Assembly: GCA_001430745.1 (NCBI GenBank)
Contig: KQ482003.1
Span: 1,009,363-1,073,362, forward strand
From: Auxenochlorella pyrenoidosa
Taxonomy: Eukaryota > Chlorophyta > Trebouxiophyceae > Chlorellales > Chlorellaceae
Reading direction: 5' to 3'
Length of the DNA stretch: 64,000 nt
The notes below the pieces were generated by a model. It saw only the letters and a list, made by a program, of their open reading frames with translations, did no database searches and was not told the origin of the DNA. Position 1 is the first letter of the stretch, and the number at the start of each line of letters is the position of its first letter. Shown in pieces: positions 1-11,940 of the stretch. The translations under genes were made by a program, and so were the position numbers.

Positions 1-844
1 ACCCATGGCTTGTAGGTCGGCACTGGCGACGCCATTGTGCCACTCTCGTCTGCAGCTGCCACTGTGGGCTCAGGCTCCGCAAGCACTCCCTTTGCGTCTT
101 GCGCAGCCTCAACTGCTGCTGCTGGCTGTGCCTCAGGCGCTTGCTCGGCAGCTGCTGCTGGCTGTGCCTCGGGCTGCAGCTCAGTGACTGCAGTCTGCTC
201 CACTTCTGGCTCAGCAGCTGTTTCTGCCTGCTGCGGCACTGCCTCAGCTGCTACCACTGCAGCCGCTGTTGCTGCTGCAACAATCGGTGCAGCTGCAGGC
301 TGCGCCTTCGGAGCCTCCAGGGGTGCTGCTCGATCAACCAAGGCAGACTGGGCGGCGGTGTCAGCTGCGGAGGAAGTGGGGCCTGCAGCAGCACAACATT
401 GATCAAAATGTGTTGTCAAAGGAACAGGAGCTTGTTGGATGATACCCTACATGCAAGGGGGAGCCGGGGGAGCAAGTAGGGGGCAGCACCCAACACTCAC
501 CCTCCTCGCTGGCTGGCTGCAGTGCTGCCGGCGGCGGCGGCGGCGGGTGCTCGGTGCCGCTGGTCAGCCACCAGAGCGCCTGCAGGGCAGGATGGGTTAT
601 AAAGTGCCCTCAAATCTGCGAGCTTCAGAGCAGGCTGCCACAGGGCGCATGCTGGTCGGAAAGCAGGCTGCGCCAGGCGACCCACCCCTACGAAGGCGAG
701 CGCCGGCAGCAGGAACGGCGCCGCTAATCCAAGCAGGAGCGAACAGATCGGAGAGGTCACTAGGGCCACCGGCGGGCCCGCCAGAAGCAGGGCCGCAAAG
801 CGCAGTGGATTGGCCTTTGCAGCCCCAAGAAAGCTTCCCAACAT
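1..844 (-). CDS. Hypothetical membrane protein with Ala/Pro/Glu-rich tail (3' end beyond window)
   Basis: I do not recognise this family. The start is the first in-frame ATG (842-844). Exon 1 (844-692) encodes a very hydrophobic stretch. A GTAGGG donor at 691 and a CTGCAG acceptor before 579 join it in frame to exon 2 (579-501), which extends the hydrophobic segment into ALWWLTSGTEH and then a proline run. A GGTGAGTG donor after 501 leads to exon 3, which begins at 382 and runs off the left edge. The visible product therefore has one or two membrane segments within about the first 60 residues, then a low-complexity Ala/Pro/Glu/Gln tail (repeated EAQPAAA-like units). The splicing is supported because it keeps the helix and the tail in one frame, while reading through exon 1 gives an early stop. 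A plastid-envelope or ER protein is possible but unproven. Confidence 0.45.
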
Positions 845-1384
845 GTGTCCCAGGGTGGGAAGAGGGGTGATGCAATCGCAAGGCGGTGGGATGAGCCGCA
901 GGTGGGATGCCGCCGCCACGCTGGCGTCGCCACCACCAAAGATTGCCGCAGGCCATGCGGAATGCTAGCCTTCATTGCAATCGTCATGAAAAGCCTAACT
1001 TTCACACAGCAGGCAAAAACAACCCACACTCCACAGGTGGTTGTCACTGCGTGCAAGTCAAGGCAAATGCACTGACTGGGTGCACACGCAATTGATCGTC
1101 AGCAGCGAGCACAGAGGGCATTGAAGGCATCACGCAGCTGTTAGGCCAAGCAGCGGCATTGTTCTTGTGCAGCTTGGCTGGTGCAGTCGAAATCCTTGAA
1201 TTTTACCCCTTCCACTTGCGTGGGTTGTGCACAGCACCTCTCAGCGTGATATATTTTCCCACTGGCCAATGTGTCTCAGAGTCAAAACAAAGCAATGTGC
1301 GGGCAGTCATTTTTTGTCAAGCAAAGGGAAGCGAGCAGGGGGGGTGAAGCAGGGAAAGGGCACAGACCAGAAGCAGGGAGGGCG
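845..1384. other. Intergenic, promoter of the left gene and 3' side of POLA1
   Basis: 540 bp lie between the 5' end of the left-hand minus gene and the POLA1 stop. Short ORFs here lack homology and splice support. I see no repeat or RNA gene. Confidence 0.4.
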
Positions 1385-4300
1385 TCACGCAGCTATGCGG
1401 CCAAGCAGCGCGCCCAGGTCCACCCAGCGGTAAGCACTGCAGTTCCGCACTGCTGCTGCGGTGGCTGCCGCCTCGTCCAGCACCGGCCGCAGTGGCGCCA
1501 GCTTCTCCAGCGCTGCCTCCTGCGCCTCCCGGCTGTCCAGTGAGTGCAGGACGCCCTCCACATCAAACAGCCGGTGGCAATGCGACAGCTGCGATGGGGT
1601 GGGCATGGTGGCAAGCGGGATGTAAGTCTCAGACACGGGCAAAGTAACAACGAGGTGCAGGAGGCGGCAAGTAGGCACAGCGGGAGGACATCAAATCTAT
1701 GCGAAAGAATTGAGCAGGATTGCACACGCCTGGTCAGGGGTGAACTCTCATCACGTTCACACAGCAATCTGCAGCAGTACCAAACTCCGGCCGCCTAGCC
1801 AATCGCCCACCTGTGTGTAAAGCTGCGCCTCGGACACCACCTGCCGCATGTGCCCGGTGCAGCGCGGGTCGGGCGGCACGCTGCCTGGCCGCGCATCCTC
1901 GCGTACCGCCAGGCACACGTTGCGCGTGTCGCAGGGCGCCACGTCGTCGTCGCTGCGCAGCTGGCCGGCATAGTACTCTGCAATGCTGCGCCGCATGTGC
2001 ATGCGGACCTGGTTGGACACCTGCGCTGCCGTCAGCGGCGGCACCGCGCCGCCGCCGTTGCCGCCGGCGGGCGCGGCGCCGATGCCGTCTGGCGGCAGCA
2101 GCGCTGTGTCCACCGCGATGGCGTGCGGCTTGAGCAGCTCGCGCACGCCAGCAAAGGGGAACTGCGTGCCGTTGGGCGCGGTCAGCATGAGCGGCGGGCA
2201 GTCCTTGTACCTGCACAGGAAAATGCGCAGGCTCAGGGGCGGGTATTAGGGCTGCGCACAGCACGACCACATTGGGAGCTTGAGAGCAATCAGCATGTCA
2301 AACAAACTGGCAAGCAGATCAGCAGGCCATTCGCAATGCTGCGCCACTCCCTCTGCCTTCCCACCCTGAAAGGCGGCCATACACAGTCCCGAACCCTTTC
2401 CCAACACTCCCGATGAATCAGGAGATGGCCCTCCATCGCACCTGTCATCGTCATCCAGGCTGGCCGCCGCTGCCAGCAGCGCATCCTCCCGCGACTCGCC
2501 CTGCCCTGCTGCCACATGACGGTACCGCGAGCCATCCAGGCCCAGGCAGTCGGCCAGTCGCCCAGCATCAGTGCCCTCGATGGGCGCGCACAGACGGGAA
2601 ACCACGGGGAACACCTGCCGGATGGGATCATTGCTACGGGTTGTGTGTGTGTAAAGAAAGACACTTAGGGGTTGACAACCCTGCATACGTAGTGCATGCC
2701 AGCGTGGCTTCATCTGGCGAGTGAATTCCCAGGCACTCAGCATGCTGCAGGCAAATCCCACACAGTCCCCAACCTGGTGGCTTCCGATGGCCTCGATACC
2801 CTCCTGCCAGCCCCTCCAAGCCTGCCTGTCCCCCCCCCACCACCCACACACCCACACACACCTGCTGGGCCAGGTACCAGTTGGCGTCCACACGCAGCGC
2901 CGCGCTGGCCTTCACCTCCTCGGGGTGGTACGCGCGCTCAGCCAGGCCCTTGGACTCGGGGGGCACCACGTTGCCCTCCTCGTCCACCTCGCAGCAGATG
3001 ACGTAGGGCACCGTCTCGCCCTGGACGAGCAGCAGCGCAGCGCACAGTGTGAAACTTAGTGCTTGCAGTTCCGATGCCAAACTGGGCAAACAAGGCAAGC
3101 AATACTTGGCGTCGTTTCCTTCGACCCGTCCTGCAGTGGCCCTGTGCTCAACTGCATTGGCATGCCCAGCGCATCAACGCCCCGCGCCAGCAGGCCGCAA
3201 ACCCACACGTGCTCCTCAGACTGCACCGTGCCCGCCCTTGACGCACCACACCCAACGTCAGATTTCCCATGGCAACCAGCACTCTCAACCTCTGCTCACC
3301 GCCATCACGCCGTTCTGCTTGCCAGCTGCGCGCCGTCGCAGGGCCACCTGCACATGCGGCTGGTTCTTGGCATCAGGGTAGTCGTCTGGCCGCTTGGTCA
3401 GCTGCTTGGTGATGATGAACTTGTTGAGCGGCACCAGGCCCGCCAGCACCTGGAAAGGGGTGACAGAGGCAAAGAGAGGTTGGCGCGCACCTGTTGTCAG
3501 CACTTGCCCGCAGGAGAGCATGCCGGAACAAACAGCTCCCAGCTGGCATAGACGCTTTGCTTCCCCAGCAGGCCCGTCGCCCTCTTCCCCGTGCACCCCA
3601 CCTTCTCCTTGACGTCTCCCAGGTGCTCGTGGATGGCGTTGACCACCTCCTCGCGCGGCTGCCCGATCAGGATGGCGCGCAGCGCAAAGTTGCCCACGTC
3701 CTTGGACAGGGGGCACCAGTCGCGGCGCACAATGTCCAGGCCCTTCTGCTCCATAACCTGCAGGTTGTGTGTACCAGGTGGATGAGGTCGGTGGTCTTCA
3801 AACAGGGGCAGACATGCTCGACTTGCCCGCACACAGTCCCTCCCTGTGCTATGGAACAAATAGACGGGGGCAGCAGCAGACAAAAGCATCATGACTCAAC
3901 CACAGTTGCAGGCACTGCCAGCTCGATGCGCCCCCACCTGGAGCCCTCTTTTCTCACCTCCACGGTGCTGCCGTCTGCCTGCACCTCCACCTTGACCGAG
4001 GCATACTTCTTTTTCTTGAGCAGCAGCATGCACTTGAACACGCCGTCCATCTCAATCTCCAGGAGCCGGTAGCGCTTGTTCACCTGCCAGGCACACAATG
4101 CGATGAAGGCAGTGAAGTACTGGGTGCACGCGGGGGACAGGCGCATCAGCGAAACGCGGCGCAGTTGTGTGCGTTAGTCTGCCGGCCATCTGTGCCTGCA
4201 GCCCGTGCCTGCACCATTCCCTCTTCAGCCCGGCTCAGCGCCTCACCTCCCGCTTGATCTGCTGGCCCAGCTTGACCACCTCCTGCAGGTTTTCTGAGCT

Positions 4301-7300
4301 GGTGTAGACCATGATGGAGTCGGTGTCGCCGTAGATGACCTGCACGGGTGCCGGATGGGGCACGTGCAGGCATGGTGTGCAGGCTGGCATTTCATGGGCC
4401 ATGGTTGCATATGCACTCAGCAATCATGTACTAGCTCTGCGACCTTTGAATATCCTTCTTTGATTGCAGCTTTCAGGCCACGGCACTCCACACGTGAGCT
4501 GCCACGCTGCCCGACCCTGCCCAAGCCCCTCACACCTCACCTCCTTGCCTACGCTGCCCTGCACCAGGTCCACCGTGGACTGCAGGATCTCGCGGCCCTG
4601 CGCCGTGATCAGCTCCGCCAGCGGCTTGGCATAGAAGCGGCTGTTGCCAAAGCCCAGGCAGCCGTACATGGAGTTGGCGGTGAGCTTCAGGGCCTGCTGC
4701 CGGATCTCCAGCTGCTGCCGCCGCACCTGCAGGGCAGCAGGCAGACCGGCAGGTGCAGATGCTGTTCAGCAGTGGCGCTGGGAGAGGTGCACGTAGCAGG
4801 CCAGGCTGTGCATTTCCCACCTACACTCTGCCCCAGCTGGCGCCACGCCTCCTACACAGGAGCACAGCTCCTCGACTTGGCACCTCACCGGATCGCTCTC
4901 CCTCTTGATCAGGTCCTTGACGGAGCGGCGGCGCTGCACCAGCGTGCGGATCACGCGAGGCAGGTAGGCCATGTCCTCGCTCGGCTCTGGCAGCGCCGCC
5001 ATGCCGCCATCCTGCAAGGGTTCGCGGCCAGCTAGTTCTAAGAAGCGGCCAACGTAATTGTGGACACTTGCCCACAACGGACACAGCATGGAAGGCAGGT
5101 GAGGAATGAAGGGGCACAACAGCGCTCCCACAGTGCCCCAACAGCGCCAGTTGGTCCGGATGATTTTCTAGAAACGTTGCAGAGCCTCCATTGCTGCCGA
5201 TAGTGCTATGCAGGCACCGCCGGTGCCGCTGCCCCCCCCTCCTTGGGTGCTGCCTTGCCTTGGGGCGGGCCACCGTGGTGAAGCAGATATTGTACTCTTG
5301 GATGATGGAGGGGTACAGCGAATTGAAGTCCAGCAGCAGCACGAAGCGGTCGTAGAGTCCCTTCTTGGGCTCCAGCACCAGGCCGCCCGCATACTGCACA
5401 GGGCGCGGGGGATCAGGAAGAGGGCAGCGGGTCGCCTAAGATGCAGGTTTGGCCGTCGGCGAGGCTGGTTCATTCATTTACATTCATTTTCTACAGAGCA
5501 GTGCATCACAAGACACTGCAATGCCCTTACGGCTGGCATGATTCAGTGAACAGACATGACTGCCTCTTGGCAAGGCAGAGGGGAGCTTGCCTGGGGGCCC
5601 TTTGACTTCTTGCCGGCTGCGGGCTTGGGCGCGCCCTCCTCCTCCATGTCGCCCTCCTCCTCTGCTGCCTGCTTGGCCAGCCGCTCCTTCTCCTGCAGGA
5701 ACACGCGAGACAGGGCAAGCAAAGGTTCAGATTTTATTCAAAGGAAGGCACCTTTATCGTCTTCTGAAAGACAATGTTTACCGCATGTTCTTCCTGCACG
5801 GTCCTAGTCATTGCCAGCCCTGCGCAACCCCACCTTGTTGGACAGCTTGTCGGGCAGCAGGAACTTCTTGTCGTAGAACTCATGCAGCAGCAGCATCTCA
5901 ATGCGCTGCGCACGCTGGCCCAGCAGCGCCTTGCCCCACAGCGAGCCCGACAGGGAGGCCTGCATGGGAATGAGCAGGCTAGGGTTGAGCAACAGAAGCC
6001 CAGGCGCGCCACAGAGAAGCCCGATGGCAGTCGCATACGCCACCCCTGCGAGGCATCAGGCATGTTTGTGTCCTCCCCACCCCCCACCCCCCCACCCCAC
6101 CCCACCCCACCCCACCCCACCACACACACACCACCACCACCATTACCAAATTGCAAATCACAAATGCCCTGCTCACCAGCTGGCGCGTGAGCGGCAGCAC
6201 AGACAGGTAGAAGGCCAGGCCGAGCGACAGCCACGCATCCGACTCGGCGTGCCGAACTAGCTGCAGCAGCTTGGCTGCGCTCTCATACTTGGCTGCAAGG
6301 TACATCCGAGGCAAGGAGAGGCAGTGGGCAATCTTGGGTATGGAGCAAACGGCGACAATCAATACACGCTCTTATGTGCCTGCGCAGGCAACAGCCCGCA
6401 TCTCACCGGGGATGTCGGTGGGCGACAGCTCTGCGCGCTCCTGCTTCAGCAGGTTGCGGGCCAGCGTGGACAGCGTGTAGTCCACCTCGTGCACGAGGTC
6501 ACGTGCCGCCAAGTAGGTGTCGCACAGCAGGCGGCCCGCCACCACTGCACTTGCAGCAGCAGCCAAACTTGGTGAATTGTGCATGCGTCTTCGACTCACA
6601 GCAAGTAGGCAAGCGGGCTAGAAGTGCAGTGCAGGGCCCTTTATTGAGGATTCGCTGTACACAGCTATGCAGTGCCAGGCAAGCGCAGCCATGCAAAGCA
6701 CACATTTGAAGGCGCACGAGCCAGCAGCAAGCACACCTGACAGCGCGCCAGCGCCTGCACCGCCACCAAACTGATGACCACCGCCGCCGAGGTTGGGGAA
6801 GCGGCTGCGCTTGAGCCGGCCCAGGCTGCTCCAGTTGGGCACCTGCAGAATGGGTTGCACACACAGGGAGCAAGTATGCAGTGCTTGCGGTGAGCCACAC
6901 ACCACAGCACTGCAGGCAGCGTGACTGATGCCTGTCTCCACCTTGCCACTTCATGCTTGCTGAGCACATGCTCTCCAAACTTGCCTTGTGGTGCTGCAGA
7001 CGGTGCAGCAGCACATCCAGGTCGAAGGCAGCAAAGTTGTGGCCCACAAACACGTCGGCGTCGATCTGCCGCAGCCGCGCCACCAGCATGGTCAGCAGCG
7101 CCCGCTCGTTGGGCTGCAGGGAGCACAGGGAAGATGGCACCCAAAGTGTTGCCATGCACCTTGCCTCCCGGAACACGAGTTCCATATGAGCCAGGACAGG
7201 CTGCAGGCCATCCAGCTTGGCTGCAGCAGCTGACAACCCAAACACGGAGGCCTGCCAGGTGCCCACCTGCATGGACAGCATGGCGCCACCATTGCGCTTG

Positions 7301-10300
7301 CCAACCTCCGACTCGTTCGCCGTGCGCACCTCCGCATCAAACCCTGCAGGCAGCGCAGGCAGGCATTAAAAGATTCAGATTGCTCGCTTGCAGCCTGTCC
7401 CAGCGACATAATGCGACGAGCATTGCAGGCAGGCACAGAAAGCAGGCTGCCGCACAATTGCACATTTTGAAGTGCTTCCTGCCCAAGAAGAAACACCTGC
7501 AGGGAAGGGCTGCTGGTTGTCCAGCTTGCGCACTGCGCTGAAGTGGCGCAGCTGCGAGGCGTTGTTCCACTCCTCCTGCAGTTCGGAAGTAGGCAACGAG
7601 GGGTTGGGAAGTCATGCTCAGCCTGCGCACAAACACAGACTCTGCTGAGCAAGAATGCCCAGCAGGGCAGCTCAAAGGCAGGGGCTCGGCCGAGTCTCCG
7701 CACCTGTGCCATGGGGCCATCGGTGCGAACGCGCTGCAGGTACACCACAGAGGCTGCAACGACCTCGTTGACAGAGCTGCCGGGCTGCAGCACCGTCTTG
7801 ACGTGCACCGCCGCCACTGTCAGGGGCGGCGCCTCCCTGCAAGGCGGAGATAGGTAATGGGGAACACATGCGCCATCCACTCAGGATAAACATTAAGGCA
7901 AGATCAGCAGCAGACTGAGCAGGGTCGAAAGTAGGCAGCACAGGCACTTACGAGCAGGCATGGGCATACCCAGGCACGAGCATCGAGGCTGCATAAAGGG
8001 TGCCCATCGAGCTCACTTGTGCTCGGAGGTGTTGGCAGTGATGGCCTTGTGCGAATCCACCTCCACCTCCAGCTTGCACCAGGACAGCTGCGGGGCAGGC
8101 GGAGAGGGCAAACCGGAGACACTGCGCTGTCAGGCATGTCTATCGGCAAAGCATGACGAGTTGCAAGTTGCTGGGCAGGAGGAGGAGGGCCGCATTGCTC
8201 ATTGCACGTGCCTCTGCCTGCCCAGCCCAGCAGCCCGCCTGCCTGTGATTCGGGTGAGATGCGGCGGGGACGGCGCACAGTGAGCCAGCAGGGCCCCATG
8301 ATGCGGCGCTTCAGCGTGAGCGCCTCGAGCATCGACTGGTTGGCGCCAAAGATGGCGCTGAAGGTCCGGCCAGTGAGGCCCACAGGCAGGGCCGGCTGGC
8401 TGGCGGGGTACTTGATCTGCGTGGAGGGGCACAGGGGTTCATGAGCTGGATGCAAACAGCACACAACAGGAGCAGCCAGGTCTAAGGAGGGCTGGATTTG
8501 AAGCATGCACGGGGGCCGCGCCCTGCACGCCGCCCTGCTGCGCGGCAATGGAGTGGGCTTTGGCACCAGCAGGCCAAATTCCACTCTGAAAAACACCTTG
8601 AGCGTTAAAAGCTGAACAACCCGCACTCGCCTTCAGCACCCACTGCTGGCCGTGCTGCACTGCCGGGTTCTCAAACGCGTACTGCCGCTTCACAGGCTTC
8701 ATGGTCATCTGGGTGACGTGGTGCTTGGCCAGGAGCTCGCGCATCTCAGCCTTGACCGAGGAGAAGGCTTGCTGTAGATGCAGAAGGAGGTAGGAAGGGA
8801 AGGACAGTGGGTTGGTTTTGGCAGTTGGCAGTTGGCCAGCTTGGGGCCACGGGGCTGCGGCAAGCAGACAGGCTGGCATGTAAGGGGAGGAGGGGCGGGA
8901 CAGTGGCAAGCGTCGGAATCGCAGCTGCTAAACTGCTTCAACGCCATCCCTGGGTGCGATCCTTCGCCCTGCCACTCACGTGCAGCAGCGGGATGAGCTT
9001 CTTCCTGGCCTCTGGGTCTGTGGCGGCCTGCGCCTCCAGCACAGCAATCTCCTCGCTGCCCACCTCCTCCCGCGGCACCACAAAGATGTTGCGCTGCATG
9101 CCGCGCACCACAGTGCAGCAGGAGAGGTGCTGCCCATTGAGGGGCACCTGCAGCACAGAGGCCAGGGCTTGCGGGGACGAATCTGAGAGATGCCACCAAC
9201 TCTGGAGGGTGAGAGCCACAGTACAGCACCTCCCCTGCAGTGCGTGCATGCTGCAGAGTACAGCACCTGCCCCTGCAGTGGGCGCTGAATGTGCACCAGC
9301 AAAAAGTGAATCCTGCCCACAAAGCTTGTGGCTTGCCTTGCCGAACAGGAAGACCACCCCAGGCTGCGCCAGCTCCTCATGAGCATCAATGAGGAAGAAG
9401 GGCAGCTGGCCCTCGCTGTCCAGAGGCAGGCTGCCATCGTCCTGCCACTCTGCCAGAGGCGCTGCGTCGGCAGCCGCGCTGTCGCCTGCGTGAAGGATTA
9501 CGATGGGGCTCTTGAAGCGGGCGAATTGGGCTCATTGGCATGCAGGCAGGCAGCAAAGAGGGGAACATGTGGCAGAGCATAAGCAGGCAGGCAGGATGAG
9601 CTCAGAACACGCCGACAGGATTTGCCGCCATCCTGCCCGCACCTGCGGCAGCGTCCCCCTCCTCCTGCTCGTACATCAGCTGCCAGCCTGTGGCAGGCCC
9701 CGCGGTGGCTGGCGTCTTGGCCTCGTTGAACACGGGGGCGGGGGTGCGCCAGGGGGTCTTGCCGGGTGCACCGCTGGCGCCAGGCTGTCCAGGGTGGGCC
9801 GCCTCGCCGCCGCGAGGCGTGGTCCCCTCCTGCTGTGCCGCTGCCCCAGCGGGTGCCGCATGCTGCTGCTCGTCCTGTTGGGCAGCAGCGGCTGGTGCGG
9901 CGGCTTCCACAGCGCCCCCAGCGGGCCCATCCTCCTGCATGAGCTCAGCATCGCCAGCGGAATCATAGCCGCCGTCTGCGGCGAGCATCTGCTCATCATC
10001 CTCAGCAGGCAGCGGCTCCGGTGCTGGTGCTGCTGCCGCAGCCGCAACTGCAGCACGCGGCGCGCCGCCCACGCCACCCGTGCTCGAGCGATGCGAGGCG
10101 AAGCCCTTGGCGGCAGACTGCGCTGCAAAGGTGACCGCTTTGGGCGTGCCAGTGGGCCGGGCTAGAGCAACTGCGGGCGCGACAGACTTGCGGGCTGGCA
10201 TGCTTGGCCGTGGAGCCGCCGCTGCGGGCCTGCAGCGATGGTGAGAGGGCGGTGCGGGCATCAAGAATTAGCAGGCGGGGACGCCTTGCTCTATCAAGTT

Positions 10301-11019
10301 TTTCCAGTGACAGGCTATACTCAAGCATCTTCCTGTGCTACTCCCAACCTCTGGCCCCCCTGCCGTGCTTACCGGCTAGCGCTGCCCCCAGCGGCGGCAC
10401 CATCCAGGCCGCCCAGGATGTCATCCAGCAGGGCATCTGCCGAGGCATCGTCCACCGCCACCTTGGGCTTAGCCTTGGACTGTGCTGTCTGGAACATCTT
10501 CTGCATGCGGGCGCGCGCGCCGGGCACCGGCTCTGCTGCTGCCTTGCGCTTGGCGCCGGCAGCCTTGCAGGCAGCCTTGCCGTCGGCGCCTCCCGTGGGT
10601 GCCGCCTCCTCCTCTGCTGCACCCCAGTCAATCTCTTCGCCCACATCAGCGTAGCCCAGGCCGTCCTCGTCAATCACAAAGCCGCCTGCAGGACAAGAGG
10701 CAGGCGGGTGAGTGCGGTGGCGGCAGACGGTGGCAGCCGGCGACAGCAGCAGTCAGGCAGCAGCCCAGGCAAGCAAGGTTCGGCACGCCATCCGGCTCCC
10801 GCCTCGCTGCTGCAACGAAATGTCTACATGCCCAGGCCTCGGCTACGCACCTCCCTCCTCTCGCCGCTTCTGCACAAGCTTGGCGTACTCGGTCTCGTCC
10901 ACCACGTCATAAACATCATCCTCCTCCTTCAGTTCAAATCGGTCCACCCGCTTGGCACCGCTCTTGCGCAGCTCCGCCAACTCTTCAAGCGCCGACTTGA
11001 CTTTCTGCGAGCGGGACAT
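1385..11019 (-). CDS. POLA1: DNA polymerase alpha catalytic subunit
   Basis: Family-B replicative polymerase that extends primase RNA primers in the nucleus. I read about 28 exons and about 1,570 residues. The start (ATG 11017-11019, [17 protein letters not shown]) opens the conserved alpha N-terminus; exon 2 carries [11 protein letters not shown]. Key motifs: a [13 protein letters not shown] segment (exon near 7000); [14 protein letters not shown] (near 6800); motif [15 protein letters not shown] (near 5320); motif [14 protein letters not shown] (near 4670); motif C YGDTDSIM (near 4320); [11 protein letters not shown] (near 4020). The exonuclease region lacks the ExoI acidic residues, as expected for alpha, which cannot proofread. 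The C-terminal exons (2613-2443, about 2216-1814, about 1591-1385) keep the alpha-specific flanks, ending in [10 protein letters not shown], but most zinc-ligand cysteines are absent. Six donors appear to be GC rather than GT (after 9337, 8631, 8243, 6985, 5591, 5259). Exon ends not checked base by base are approximate. Confidence 0.95.
6074..6144. repeat. CCCCA / CA / CCA simple-sequence tract in a POLA1 intron
   Basis: A run of C blocks separated by single A (CCCCA units) grades into CA and then CCA repeats. It lies between the POLA1 exons ending near 6180 and starting near 5962. The minus strand, which matches the pre-mRNA, is G-rich (TGGGG units) and could form a G-quadruplex. Confidence 0.9.
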
Positions 11020-11940
11020 CGAGTGGGGGTTCTCGGAACGCTGCCAGACGATCGAACCTGCTGGACGCACGAGGCTGTCTGGGCCCTACCTTGCCACCCC
11101 GGCCATGTTGGGTCGCAGCCCGACGGGCTCTGCCTCCCTCCTCCATACGCACAAAGTTGCAGCACGCGCCCGGCGGTCGGGCAGCGAGGACTCAGGAGCA
11201 GGGGCGCCACCTCCATTCAAAAGCTGGCGGCGCCACGTCAGCAACACATTTTTGCTGCACAAGGGAGCTGGCCAGATGATGCCTGAAATGCCAACCCCAG
11301 AGGCGAAGGCTTATTATCAGACACTGCTACGGTCCAGGATACGAGGGACCACGGTGCAATGCAGACGGCTGGCACACAGCACGCGGTGGTATCGCACACC
11401 CCACATCAGCACAGCTCCGACAAGTCATGCCCTTACTCCGTCTTCACAACAGTCTTGCTGCCTAAGCATTCACACCAGTTCAGGCGCGGGCCTTGCAGTC
11501 CGGCACCCAGTTGCAGAGAGCTCGCACACTACCTTACCAATGCGTTGCATAGAGAGTGTAGCGTGGCATCATGCGCCTCTACCTCCCCCATGTGGGCGCA
11601 CTAAAACACTCTCACCCTGCTGCTGCTGCCTGTGTGCTCTGTCAAGCGCCTAGCTCAACAGCCGCCCCAGCATACGGAGGATCACGAAGATGCAGCCAAC
11701 CAAGCAGCCCGACTGGCTTTTGATGTTGATGGCCAGTGAGAAACCCCAGCCTAGGACTCAGCATGCAGCAGTCTCCCCTGTGCATCACCTGTGTAACAAG
11801 CACTTGCAGCAGCACAGCCGGCGACAGCACCTCGTGCTAAGCTGGTGCTGTGCAGCAACACAGTGGCAGTTCGTACGAGCTCTCTGCAACTATCATCTTG
11901 CACTTGGCAGTCAGGCAAGTTGGGCACAGAGGCGATTTGG
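11020..11940. other. Intergenic: NUP54 3' flank and POLA1 promoter
   Basis: 921 bp between the NUP54 stop and the POLA1 start; both genes run on the minus strand. No convincing coding exon, RNA gene or repeat was seen. It should hold the NUP54 3' UTR and the POLA1 promoter. Confidence 0.4.

Noticed and set aside
497..919. Unspliced 140-codon minus ORF as the left gene
   Set aside because: Its apparent start is GTG and it stops early. Splicing at 691/580 and 500/383 links the hydrophobic part to a long tail in one frame.
10204..11286. Plus-strand ORF of 360 codons
   Set aside because: Antisense to the well-supported POLA1 N-terminal exons.
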